In this document: positions 45,568-53,478 of the stretch, in pieces
How positions within the stretch are numbered: the first letter of the stretch is position 1
Layout of the letters: each line of letters starts with the position of its first letter
From: Gemmatimonadaceae bacterium
Lineage (GTDB): Bacteria > Gemmatimonadota > Gemmatimonadetes > Gemmatimonadales > Gemmatimonadaceae
Length of the DNA stretch: 64,000 nucleotides
Assembly: GCA_019637445.1 (NCBI GenBank)
Contig: JAHBVS010000001.1
Coordinates: 124,001-188,000, forward strand
Direction: 5' to 3'
The notes under the pieces: model-generated
Database searches by the model: none
Told to the model about the DNA's origin: nothing
What the model saw: only the letters and a program-made list of their open reading frames with translations
Made by a program: the position numbers and the translations under genes

Positions 45568-46640
45568 CCGCGCGCGACCTGCAGGCTGGGGGGCATCCAA
45601 CCGAGGCGGCCCGTGGCGACCAGCACCTCGGCGTTGAGCACTGAGCCGCCCGCGGCGCCGCGGATCGTGTTGTGCCCCATCGCCACGAGCTTGAGATGGA
45701 AGATCGAGTCCTCGCGCACGCGGCCGACGGTGACCGTCATCCCATTCCCCGCCATCACATCACGGCGCGGCTGCGGACGTGCGGGATCCTCGGTCACGAC
45801 CAGCGGCTGTGCGGGTGCGCTGGGCAGTCCGCGCACGATGGGATCACCCGTCCAACCACGTAGCGTCGCCAGCGCCTCGGCAACGCTGGGCCTCGAGCGG
45901 AACTTGGCGGAGATCACGACCGTGTGCCCGTGCTCCACCGCCACGCGGTTGGCGTGCGCGCTGACCACGAACGGCGCAAACGCGATGTGCTTGCCCTCGA
46001 CCGTGCCGAGCATCTTCTGCATCTCGCGCTCGAGCTTGGGCTCCTCGTCGCCGATGTAGGGCACGACGTTGCCGAGGATGTCGAGCGACGGCACGCCCGG
46101 ATATCCCGCGCCGCTGACGGCCTGCATCGTGGCCATGAACAACTCGGTGAGGCCGAAGCGCTCGTGCAGCGGCGCCAAGGCCATCGCCGCCACCGTGGCC
46201 GCGCAGTTCGCATTGGTGATCACGCCGCCGCTCCAGCCCTTGGCCTTCTGCGCGTCGAGCAACGCGAGATGGCTGGCGTTCACCTCCGGAATCACCAAGG
46301 GCACGTCGTCCGTCATCCGGAACGTCTTCGTGTTTGAGAGCACGAAGCGGCCGGCCTTGGCGAACGCGGGCTCGATCTCCTCCGACGCCGCCGCGTCCAT
46401 TGCGCTGAACACAACCTTGGACTGCACCTGCGACGGATCGCAGGTGGTGACGACCAGGTCCTTCACGGACTCGGGCATCGCGCCTTCGATCCACTTCGTG
46501 GCGTCGGCGTAGCGCTTGCCCGCCGAGCGGTCGGAGGCGGCGACTTCGGCCACGCGGAACCAAGGGTGGTCGGCGAGGAGGCGAATGAAGGTCTGTCCAA
46601 CGGCGCCCGTGGCGCCCAGGATGGCAACCGGGAGCTTCAC
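45564..46640 (-). CDS. asd: Aspartate-semialdehyde dehydrogenase (archaeal/fungal-like subtype)
   Basis: 358 residues. NADP-binding GATGAVGQTFIRLLADHPWF, active-site Cys in ITNANCAATVAAMALAPLHE, then GAGYPGVPSLDILGNVVPYI and a catalytic His in VVSAHANRVAVEHGHTV. The YPGVPSLDILGNVVPYI stretch is characteristic of the archaeal/yeast class rather than the E. coli-like class. GTG start overlapping the M20 peptidase stop as GTGA. Confidence 0.94.
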   Translation of the reverse strand: MKLPVAILGATGAVGQTFIRLLADHPWFRVAEVAASDRSAGKRYADATKWIEGAMPESVKDLVVTTCDPSQVQSKVVFSAMDAAASEEIEPAFAKAGRFVLSNTKTFRMTDDVPLVIPEVNASHLALLDAQKAKGWSGGVITNANCAATVAAMALAPLHERFGLTELFMATMQAVSGAGYPGVPSLDILGNVVPYIGDEEPKLEREMQKMLGTVEGKHIAFAPFVVSAHANRVAVEHGHTVVISAKFRSRPSVAEALATLRGWTGDPIVRGLPSAPAQPLVVTEDPARPQPRRDVMAGNGMTVTVGRVREDSIFHLKLVAMGHNTIRGAAGGSVLNAEVLVATGRLGWMPPSLQVARG

Positions 46641-47638
46641 GCGAGCAGCCCCTGCACCATCGTGATGTAGGAGTCCACGCTGGCGCGCAGCTCGGCTTCC
46701 TCGATGTACTCGTCGGGCGTGTGCGCGACGTGGATTGAGCCAGGCCCGAAAAGCAGCGGCTTGCCCCAGTTGGTGAGCAGCGGGATGTCGCTGGTGTAGG
46801 CCATCGGCGCGGTCTTGAAGCCCGGCACGGTGTGGAAGTGCTGCGCGGGGATCATTGAGCCGTACTCGAGCTCGGCGCGGCCCTTGGCCCAGCGGTCGAG
46901 GATCCGCTTCACGTCGCCGACGTCACCGACGAGGCGCAGCATCATCTCCGCCTCGCAGGCGCCTGGGATGATATTCGCCTCGGTGCCGCCCTTGATCAGC
47001 CCGACGTTCACCGTGCTGGGCCCCAGCACCTTGTCCACCGGCAGCTTTAGCTGCTGCAACTCCTGCAGCAGCGTGAGCATCGGCGTGATCGCCGACTCAC
47101 CGAGCTGTGGGTAGGCCGAATGGGCTTCCTTGCCCTTGGTGCGGGCGATGACGCGCAGCGCGCCCTTGCAACCCGAGGCCAGCACGCTCTCCGTGGGCTC
47201 GCCGTTGATCAGCCACTTGCTCGTGGCCGGTAGCTGGTTGGCCATGCGCGCGCCATCGGATCCGCGCTCCTCGCCGACGACGAAGAGCAGATCCACGCGC
47301 TCCTCGCCCATTTGCACGAGCTGGTCACCGGCGACCATCATCGCGGCGGCGATGCCCTTGGCGTCGCAGGCGCCGCGACCGTAGAGGCGGCCGTTCTCGC
47401 GCCGAGGTGGCACGTAGGGCGGCACAGTGTCGAGATGCGTCGAGAGGGTGACGCCCCCGCCCTTTCGCGATGCCCACACATTGCCGCGGCCCGGTGTGAC
47501 TTCCTGCACCATCACATTCCAGTCGCGCTGCACCAGCCAGCGCGCGACGAAGTCCACGGCCGCGCCTTCGTCGCGGGTGGTGGAGTGGATGGCAAGCAGT
47601 TCGGCGGCAAGGGCGACGACGTCAACGGGCGTGGACAT
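46637..47638 (-). CDS. M20 family zinc peptidase, probable DapE/ArgE-type deacylase
   Basis: 333 residues. Metal ligands: LSTHLDTVPP (His68), GRGACDAKG and VGEERGSDGA, with a dimerisation domain containing KGKEAHSAYPQLGESAI. The M20 family includes succinyl-DAP desuccinylase, acetylornithine deacetylase and carboxypeptidases. Heading an operon with dapD makes succinyl-diaminopimelate the favoured substrate, but the sequence alone does not decide. ATG start with a TAAGTTTC box four bases upstream; possible leaderless operon start. Confidence 0.85.
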   Translation of the reverse strand: MSTPVDVVALAAELLAIHSTTRDEGAAVDFVARWLVQRDWNVMVQEVTPGRGNVWASRKGGGVTLSTHLDTVPPYVPPRRENGRLYGRGACDAKGIAAAMMVAGDQLVQMGEERVDLLFVVGEERGSDGARMANQLPATSKWLINGEPTESVLASGCKGALRVIARTKGKEAHSAYPQLGESAITPMLTLLQELQQLKLPVDKVLGPSTVNVGLIKGGTEANIIPGACEAEMMLRLVGDVGDVKRILDRWAKGRAELEYGSMIPAQHFHTVPGFKTAPMAYTSDIPLLTNWGKPLLFGPGSIHVAHTPDEYIEEAELRASVDSYITMVQGLLA

Positions 47639-47642
47639 TCCA

Positions 47643-47650
47643 GAAACTTA
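47643..47650 (-). promoter_or_regulatory. TAAGTTTC box 4 nt before the lysine operon start
   Basis: Same octamer and the same 4-base distance to ATG as at the carboxyltransferase gene. No convincing -35 is seen. It lies in the 77-base divergent gap shared with the membrane-protein gene at 47716. Confidence 0.45.
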
Positions 47651-47715
47651 GCGCCACCATAGAGCGTCTTGCAGAGCGGTCCCCCGCCGACGCCGTCTCC
47701 TCCTGCCAACTCCCC

Positions 47716-48228
47716 GTGGCCGCCGAACTCCTCGTCCTCCGCAGTCTCCACATCCTCGCCGGCGTGTTCTGGGTCGGCGGCGGGATCTATTCGACCGTCT
47801 TCGTGATGCCGTCCCTCGCCGTTGCCGGGCCGGCAGCGGGACCGATCATGGCCGAGCTGCAGCGGCGGAAGCTGTTCACCGTTCTGCCGCTGGCCGCGCT
47901 GATCACGATGCTGACCGGTCTTCGGATGCTGCAGATCGTCTCCGGCGGTTTCGACCCGGCCTACTTCGCTCGGCCGATGGGTGCGACCTACCTCGTGGCG
48001 GCGATCGCCAGCGTGATCGGGTTTCTGTTGGCGATGTTCATCTCGCGGCCGGCGTCGGTTGCCGCGGCGCAACTGGCGGCGACCATCGGCGGCCTCGAGG
48101 CCAGCGCGCAGGCGGCGGCGCGGGAGCGGCTCAAGGGCTTGCAGCAGCGCGCGGCCTGGGCCACGACGGGCGCGGTCGGTCTCTTGGTACTGGCAACCTT
48201 GGGGATGGCGGTCGCGCGCTACCTGTAG
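47716..48228 (+). CDS. Small integral membrane protein, unknown function
   Basis: 170 residues, four predicted membrane helices. The first carries LHILAGVFWVGGGIYSTVFV, a His in a Gly/Trp context reminiscent of CopD or cytochrome-b-like small membrane proteins; this likeness is only suggestive. GTG start. Divergent from the lysine operon and upstream of tRNA-Gly. Confidence 0.75.
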   Translation: MAAELLVLRSLHILAGVFWVGGGIYSTVFVMPSLAVAGPAAGPIMAELQRRKLFTVLPLAALITMLTGLRMLQIVSGGFDPAYFARPMGATYLVAAIASVIGFLLAMFISRPASVAAAQLAATIGGLEASAQAAARERLKGLQQRAAWATTGAVGLLVLATLGMAVARYL

Positions 48229-48288
48229 CGTGTCGCTGGCGTCGGTACCGCTGGCGCGATTCAGGTGCCCGCGACGGCCGGCCGCCGC

Positions 48289-48319
48289 TTGCTCCGACCG
48301 CCTGCCCTGCCTAACCTTC
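48289..48319 (+). promoter_or_regulatory. Predicted tRNA-Gly promoter
   Basis: TTGCTC (48289-48294), exactly 17 bases, TAACCTTC (48312-48319), then seven bases to the first tRNA base. Architecture matches the rplM, rpsA and rpsO promoters. Confidence 0.55.
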
Positions 48320-48326
48320 GTGTCAC

Positions 48327-48399
48327 GCGGGAATAGCTCAGTTGGTAGAGCACAACCTTGCCAAGGTTGGGGTCGCGGGTTCGAGTCCCGTTTCCCGCT
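48327..48399 (+). tRNA. tRNA-Gly (anticodon GCC)
   Basis: 73 bases. Acceptor GCGGGAA pairs with TTCCCGC; D-arm TAGCTCAGTTGGTAGAGCA; anticodon stem CAACC/GGTTG around loop TTGCCAA with GCC at 48360-48362; T-arm with GGTTCGAGTCC. CCA is not encoded. Reads GGC and GGU glycine codons. Confidence 0.96.
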
Positions 48400-48422
48400 C
48401 TGGATGCACCGGCAGTAGCATT

Positions 48423-48458
48423 ACGGGAGTGGCCTAGACGGCCACTCCCGTTTGCGTT
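48423..48458 (+). terminator. Intrinsic terminator after tRNA-Gly
   Basis: A perfect 12-bp stem (48423-48434 with 48440-48451) and a 5-base loop TAGAC, followed by a T-rich stretch TTTGCGTTTCTT. Ends the tRNA-Gly transcript before tRNA-Leu. Confidence 0.85.
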
Positions 48459-48487
48459 TCTTGGTGGGTGAGTCGTCGTAGTGTTGG

Positions 48488-48572
48488 GCCGGGGTGGCGA
48501 AAGTGGCGAGACGCGAGGGACTTAAAATCCCTTGGGGGCAACCCCGTGTGGGTTCGATTCCCACCCCCGGCA
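48488..48572 (+). tRNA. tRNA-Leu (anticodon TAA)
   Basis: 85 bases with a long variable arm, class II. Acceptor GCCGGGG pairs with CCCCGGC; anticodon stem AGGGA/TCCCT around loop CTTAAAA gives TAA; T-arm GTGTGGGTTCGATTCCCAC. CCA not encoded. The region from 48573 to the kinase start at 48715 holds no recognised gene. Confidence 0.95.
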
Positions 48573-48714
48573 TCGCAGCTCATCCAGCGCGCGGGCGCGG
48601 CCGACACGCGGACCACGTCGCCCACGGCACGATTCGTCCCGGACCACGAAACTCTCGCCCCCGAAAGTCGGTCATAGTGGATATGGCCGTGTCCCACCCC
48701 TCGACCCCCTGCCG

Positions 48715-51087
48715 GTGAGCGACGTCCGGGAGCAACTCGCCTCACACCTTGGCGACCGCTACGACATCCAGCGCGAGCTGGGCGGCGGCGGGATGTCGCG
48801 CGTGTTCCTCGCCATCGAGCGCTCGCTCAACCGGCAGGTCGTGATCAAGGTGCTGGCCCCCGAACTCGGACGCGACATCGACGCCGAGCGCTTCCAGCAG
48901 GAGATCCAGACCTCGGCGCTGCTGCAGCATCCGCAGGTCGTGCCGGTGTATGCCGCGGGCGCGGCCGGCGACCTCCGCTACTACGTGATGCCGTACATCG
49001 CGGGCGAGTCGCTGGATGCCACGCTGCGGCGCGAGGGCAAGCTGGCACCGGACGAAGTCGCGCGGCTGATGGCCCCGATCGCGCGTGCGCTGGCCTACGC
49101 GCATCGCCAAGGCATCGTGCACCGCGATGTGAAGCCGGCCAACATCCTGCTCTCCGAGGGCGAGCCCATGCTCGCCGACTTCGGCATCGCAAAGGTGCGG
49201 CGCAGCGATGGGGCCACGGGCCTCACCTCCGCCGGGATGTCGCTGGGCACGGTCACGTATATGCCGCCAGAGCAGGTGACGGCCGACCCGACGCTCGATG
49301 GCCGCGCCGACGTGTACTCGCTGGCCGCGGTGGCCTTCGAGATGCTGGCCGGTGCGCCGCCGTTCAAGGGCAGCCCGGCGCAGCAGATGTCGGCGCACGT
49401 GGTGCAGCCGCCGCCGGCGCTCGCACCGTTGGTCCCGGATGCGCCGCACGAGCTCGTGCAGGCCGTCGAGCAGGGCCTGGCCAAGGAGGCCACGGCGCGC
49501 CCGGACGCCGAAGAGTTCGCGCGGATGATGGATCGCGCCCGGCTGCGCACGGGCGAGCGCCCGCCATCGTCGGTCCAAATCCAGGGCCGCCAGCCGCGCT
49601 GGGCCGTGCCGGCGCTCGTGGTGCTCGTCGTCTCGGCGGCGCTTGCCGTCTGGGCCCTGAATCGCCCGACGGTTGGCAACGCGGCGCCTGTGGTGGCCGT
49701 GCTGCCTTTTGAGCTGATCGGCGTTCCGGAGGACGCCTACCTCTCCGCCGGAATGACCGATGAAGTCACCACTGGCCTGAGCCAGCTCTCCGGCCTTCGC
49801 GTGCTCTCGCGCTCCACGGTGCAGGCGATGGCCGCCGGCGGCTTGGCGCCCTCTGATTACCGATCGCGGGCCGACGTGGCCGCCTTGGTCGAAGGCAGCG
49901 TGCAACGCGCCGGCGACCGCCTGCGCATCACGGCGCGGCTCGTCAGCACCGAGGACGGCAGCTCCGTCTGGACCGCGCGCTATGAGCGCGGACTCTCCGA
50001 CCTCTTCGCCACGCAACGCGAGATCGGCGATGCAGTCGCGAACGCATTGCTCACCGAACTCGGGATGCGCACCGGACCGCGCGCCGGTGAGGCCTACGCG
50101 GCCGACGCCGCGGCCTACGACCGCTTCTTGCGCGGGCGCTTCGCGCTGCAGACGCGCGGCGAAGCCAGCCTGCGCGAAGCCATTCGCGAGTTCTCCGAGG
50201 CGGCGCGGCTCGATCCGCGCTTCGCGCGCGCACACGCCGGCATCGCCGAGGCGGCGGCGCTGCTTCCGCTATACGGACCGACGGCCGTCACCGACATCGC
50301 CGATACGGTGCGGGCCACGGCGCGCCGCGCGCTCGCGCTCGACGCGTCCGTGGCTTCGGCGCACGTCGCGATCGGTCTCGTCGAACGCGGGCTCGGACGT
50401 TGGCAGGAGAGTGCCGCGGCCCTGCGCACCGCAGTGCAACTCGACTCGGCCAGCGCCGAGTCGCATCAGCAGCTTGGCGAGCTGCAGTTCATCCTCGGTG
50501 ACTTCGCCGGTTCCCGCGCGGCCTTCGAGCGGGCCACACTGCTCGAACCTACCGTGGACGTGATCCTCGCCGAGTTTGCGTGGAGCCTGGTGCTCACCGA
50601 CGCGCTCGACAGTGCAAGCCGCGTACTCGCGCGCACGAGCGGCCGCGAGGCCACCGAGCCGTTCACGCCGTTCTCCACGGCGATGCTCGCCGAGCGGCGT
50701 GGCGATGCCGCAGGCGCGGTGACGCATCTGAGGCGAGCCGCAGCCAGCGCGCCAATTCCGTTCTTTGAGGGCGCGTTGATCCGAGGCCTGCGACTCGCCG
50801 GCGAAACGAACGAGGCGGTGCAGCGCGAGTCGGCGCTGCGGGCCAGCGGGGACTCGCCCGCCATCGATTTCGCATTGTCCGTCGGTCAGTTGACTGGCGG
50901 CAATGGCGACGCGGTGTTCCCGGGCCTACAGCGAGCGGCTGCCGCACGGGACCCCTTCGCGCTGCTGCTCCCACTACGCGTGTGGTGGTACGACGGCGTC
51001 CGCGCGGACCCACGCTTCGCAGAGTTCGCCAGCGCGCTCGGCCTGCCCGCCTCCGCGTGGCGGAACGCGTCAGCCGGCGGGAACTGA
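48715..51087 (+). CDS. Transmembrane serine/threonine protein kinase with TolB-like and TPR region
   Basis: 790 residues from the GTG at 48715; the frame is open upstream through tRNA-Leu, so a later start was chosen. The kinase domain has the Gly loop ELGGGGMSRV, Lys45 in VVIKVL, catalytic HRDVKPANIL (Asp138), DFG at 155-157 and GTVTYMPPEQ. A single membrane helix at about 297-315 places the rest outside the cytoplasm: a TolB-N/cyclase-associated domain (LSRSTVQAMAAG, ALVEGSVQRAGDRLRITARL) and TPR-like repeats. A Hanks-type sensor kinase; the signal and targets are unknown. Confidence 0.92.
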   Translation: MSDVREQLASHLGDRYDIQRELGGGGMSRVFLAIERSLNRQVVIKVLAPELGRDIDAERFQQEIQTSALLQHPQVVPVYAAGAAGDLRYYVMPYIAGESLDATLRREGKLAPDEVARLMAPIARALAYAHRQGIVHRDVKPANILLSEGEPMLADFGIAKVRRSDGATGLTSAGMSLGTVTYMPPEQVTADPTLDGRADVYSLAAVAFEMLAGAPPFKGSPAQQMSAHVVQPPPALAPLVPDAPHELVQAVEQGLAKEATARPDAEEFARMMDRARLRTGERPPSSVQIQGRQPRWAVPALVVLVVSAALAVWALNRPTVGNAAPVVAVLPFELIGVPEDAYLSAGMTDEVTTGLSQLSGLRVLSRSTVQAMAAGGLAPSDYRSRADVAALVEGSVQRAGDRLRITARLVSTEDGSSVWTARYERGLSDLFATQREIGDAVANALLTELGMRTGPRAGEAYAADAAAYDRFLRGRFALQTRGEASLREAIREFSEAARLDPRFARAHAGIAEAAALLPLYGPTAVTDIADTVRATARRALALDASVASAHVAIGLVERGLGRWQESAAALRTAVQLDSASAESHQQLGELQFILGDFAGSRAAFERATLLEPTVDVILAEFAWSLVLTDALDSASRVLARTSGREATEPFTPFSTAMLAERRGDAAGAVTHLRRAAASAPIPFFEGALIRGLRLAGETNEAVQRESALRASGDSPAIDFALSVGQLTGGNGDAVFPGLQRAAAARDPFALLLPLRVWWYDGVRADPRFAEFASALGLPASAWRNASAGGN

Positions 51088-51156
51088 CGGAACCCGGCGA
51101 ACCTCGGCCCAGAGCACGGGTATCGGGCGCAGAGACCCCCTGACCCGAGAGTGGAT

Positions 51157-51612
51157 ATGTCCGCCTCCCGCCAGCTTCGCCTTGCACTCGCCGCCTTCGC
51201 CCTGCCCCTCGCCGCCTGTACCGAAACGGTCGGGCTGGAGGAGGATCCGGGCTGTGTCACGCGGCTGATCAACGTCAACGAGAGCATTCCGTCGAAGCTC
51301 AGCGAGCTGGACTGCGTCGACCCGTCCTACGGCGCCTACGTGGACTGGTACGAGCTGCGAATCTTCGCCACGCAGACCATCGACATCTTGATGGAGTCGA
51401 GCGACGTGGACGCCTACCTCGAACTCTACGACGAGGACGATCAGTTCATCACGGATGACGACGACTCACTGGGTGGCACCGACGCCTGGATCCGCGTGAA
51501 GCTGTCGCCGGGCACGTACTACATCGCCGCGACGACGTTCGACGAAGGCGAGCTCGGGCGATATGTGGTGACGGTCGAACCGCCGCCGGATCCCTCGGTG
51601 CGTAGGCGGTAG
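51157..51612 (+). CDS. PPC-domain-like lipoprotein
   Basis: 151 residues. The signal peptide ends in lipobox LPLAAC; GTG at 51151 is an alternative start. The mature part resembles a bacterial pre-peptidase C-terminal domain: YVDWYELRIFATQTIDILM, SDVDAYLELYDEDDQFITDD, then LSPGTYYIAATTF. Such domains usually sit at the end of secreted proteases; here it stands alone. The acidic DEDDQFITDDDD stretch may bind calcium. Confidence 0.75.
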   Translation: MSASRQLRLALAAFALPLAACTETVGLEEDPGCVTRLINVNESIPSKLSELDCVDPSYGAYVDWYELRIFATQTIDILMESSDVDAYLELYDEDDQFITDDDDSLGGTDAWIRVKLSPGTYYIAATTFDEGELGRYVVTVEPPPDPSVRRR

Positions 51613-51620
51613 CCAGCCAG

Positions 51621-51932
51621 TCAGAGGGACTTGAAGGCGATGGTGACCCGCACACGGTCGCCATCGCCTTTCTGCTTGCGCACGTGTTTGGGCACGGCGA
51701 GTAGCGTGCGCCCGTCCTTGCCGCGCCACACGCTGGTCTCCCAGGTCTGGCCGTCCACGGTGGCGGTCACCGGTGTGCGACCCCATCCGTGCGTGACCGG
51801 CGGCGCGAGCCGCTCGGGCACCGGCGCGAAGTGCCAACCGCCGGGCCCCTCGTAGCGAAACAGTGTGGCGGTGAAGCTTCCACCGTAGCTGGGTCCCGGC
51901 GAGACGCTCGCTGCCTTCAGACGAGTAGCCAT
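51621..51932 (-). CDS. DUF1905-family protein
   Basis: 103 residues from the ATG at 51932. The family pattern of a small beta-barrel is visible: FTATLFRYEGPGGWHFAPVP, TPVTATVDGQTWETSVWRGK, and the conserved KHVRKQKGDGDRVRVTI ending. Function unknown. It is divergent from crcB, with only 17 bases between the two proposed start codons. Confidence 0.8.
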   Translation of the reverse strand: MATRLKAASVSPGPSYGGSFTATLFRYEGPGGWHFAPVPERLAPPVTHGWGRTPVTATVDGQTWETSVWRGKDGRTLLAVPKHVRKQKGDGDRVRVTIAFKSL

Positions 51933-51949
51933 GTCGGAAGCTCGCCACG

Positions 51950-52387
51950 ATGGCGCGACCTGCGCCAGTTCCCATATTTGGGCCTGTGAACCCGACCTTC
52001 CCTTCCGGCACCTGGATCTGGGTGGCTGCAGGCGGCGCCGTGGGCTCCGTGCTGCGCTACGGCGTGGCCGAGCTCGTGCGTCGCGCGCCATCGCTTGCGG
52101 GCTACCCGTGGGCGACGCTCGGCGTGAACGTCACGGGCGCCTTGGCACTCGGCGCGGTGGCGGGATGGCTGTTCGGACAGCCGGCAGCCGCGAGCCCGCA
52201 ACTGCGTGCCTTCGTGATGATCGGGGTGCTTGGCGGCTACACCACCTTCTCGACCTTCGCGGTGGAAGGCCTCACGATGCTGCAGGCAGGCCAGCCAATG
52301 CGCGCTGCGGGGTACGCGCTGGCCAGTGTACTGCTCTCCGTCGCCGCCGCCGCACTGGGCTGGGCGATGCTGCGGGGCGCCGCGTGA
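51950..52387 (+). CDS. crcB: Fluoride channel CrcB/Fluc
   Basis: Small dimeric fluoride exporter. 145 residues, four helices. Signatures: GGAVGSVLRYGVAEL, PWATLGVNVTGALALG and GVLGGYTTFSTFAVEG (Na+-site and fluoride-pore region). Start ATG at 51950 or GTG at 51986; the latter is the more usual length. No fluoride riboswitch is seen upstream. Its stop overlaps the aminotransferase start (GTGA). Confidence 0.93.
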   Translation: MARPAPVPIFGPVNPTFPSGTWIWVAAGGAVGSVLRYGVAELVRRAPSLAGYPWATLGVNVTGALALGAVAGWLFGQPAAASPQLRAFVMIGVLGGYTTFSTFAVEGLTMLQAGQPMRAAGYALASVLLSVAAAALGWAMLRGAA

Positions 52388-53478
52388 GCGACTTCGGCCG
52401 CTTCTTCCTGCCGGGCCCCACCGAGGTGCGGCCCAAGATCCTCAAGGCGATGTTGCAGCCGATGATCGGGCATCGCACCGAGCAGTTCGCCGCGATGCAC
52501 CGGCAGATCGTGCAGGGGCTGCAGATGGTGTTTCGCACGCATCGGCCCGTCTACGTGGCGTCGAGTTCCGCGACGGGCCTGATGGAGATGGCGATCCGCG
52601 GCTGCCCAGAGGGCCCCATCCTCTCGCTGGTGAACGGCAGCTTCGCCGAACGCTTCGCGCGGATCGCGCAGGTCTGCGGTCGGCGCACGCGTGTGCTCAC
52701 GGTGCCCTGGGGCGACACGCATCCACTGGAGATGGTGGAGCAACATCTGGCCGCCGAGAGCTTCGTCGCGATGACCGTGGTGCAGTCGGAGACTAGCACC
52801 GGCGCTCTTGCGGACGTCCGCGCGCTGACCGAGCTGGCCCATCGCTACGGCGTGATGTGTCTCGTGGACTCCGTGACAGGAGTTGCCGCGTTGCCTGTCG
52901 AGACAGAGGCCTGGGGCCTCGACTTCGTGCTCACGGCCTCGCAGAAATCGCTGGCGTTGCCGCCCGGGCTCGCGTTCGCCGTGGCCAGCGAGGCCTACAT
53001 CCTGCAGGCGGCGTCGGTGCCGGATCGCGGGCGATACTTCGACCCGGTCGAGTACGAGGAGGCGGGCTTGGACGACGGCACGCCGACCACGCCTGCCCTG
53101 CCATTGCTGTACGCGGCACAAGCGCAGCTCGCGGACATCGCCAAGGAAGGCATCGAGACCCGATGGGCCCGCCACGGGATGATGCTCGCCGAGGTGGAGA
53201 CCTTCGTGGACGCGCAGCGCGACCGCGGGCGCGCACTCACCTTCCTCGCGCGACCCGGCGAGCGCTCTCCGTCCGTGTCCTGCCTCGCGCTGCCCGGCGA
53301 ACTGAGCGCGAAGGCCGTCGTGTCCGGGATGTCGGAGCGCGGCTACACCATCGCCCGCGGATACGGCCAGCGAAAGGACTCGACGATCCGCATCGGACAC
53401 ATGGGCGACCACACAGTCGCCGGCCTGCGCGGCTGCCTCGCCGCACTCGACGAGACGCTCGGGGCGCTTACGGCCTGA
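52384..53478 (+). CDS. Class V PLP-dependent aminotransferase (alanine-glyoxylate/serine type)
   Basis: 364 residues from the GTG overlapping the crcB stop. Opening FLPGPTEVRPKILKAM is typical of the serine-pyruvate/alanine-glyoxylate group. VDSVTGVAALPVETEAWGLD contains the cofactor Asp, and the PLP Lys is in LTASQKSLALPPGLAF. Probable amino donor Ala or Ser; the acceptor is not certain. Its last 11 bases overlap the convergent gene's end. Confidence 0.9.
   Translation: MSDFGRFFLPGPTEVRPKILKAMLQPMIGHRTEQFAAMHRQIVQGLQMVFRTHRPVYVASSSATGLMEMAIRGCPEGPILSLVNGSFAERFARIAQVCGRRTRVLTVPWGDTHPLEMVEQHLAAESFVAMTVVQSETSTGALADVRALTELAHRYGVMCLVDSVTGVAALPVETEAWGLDFVLTASQKSLALPPGLAFAVASEAYILQAASVPDRGRYFDPVEYEEAGLDDGTPTTPALPLLYAAQAQLADIAKEGIETRWARHGMMLAEVETFVDAQRDRGRALTFLARPGERSPSVSCLALPGELSAKAVVSGMSERGYTIARGYGQRKDSTIRIGHMGDHTVAGLRGCLAALDETLGALTA

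Noticed and set aside
48532-48714. Kinase start inside tRNA-Leu
   Set aside because: The frame is open but begins in the tRNA; the GTG at 48715 directly precedes the kinase domain.
51900-51990. Fluoride riboswitch upstream of crcB
   Set aside because: The conserved start of that riboswitch and its pseudoknot are not present, and the region is taken up by the divergent gene start.
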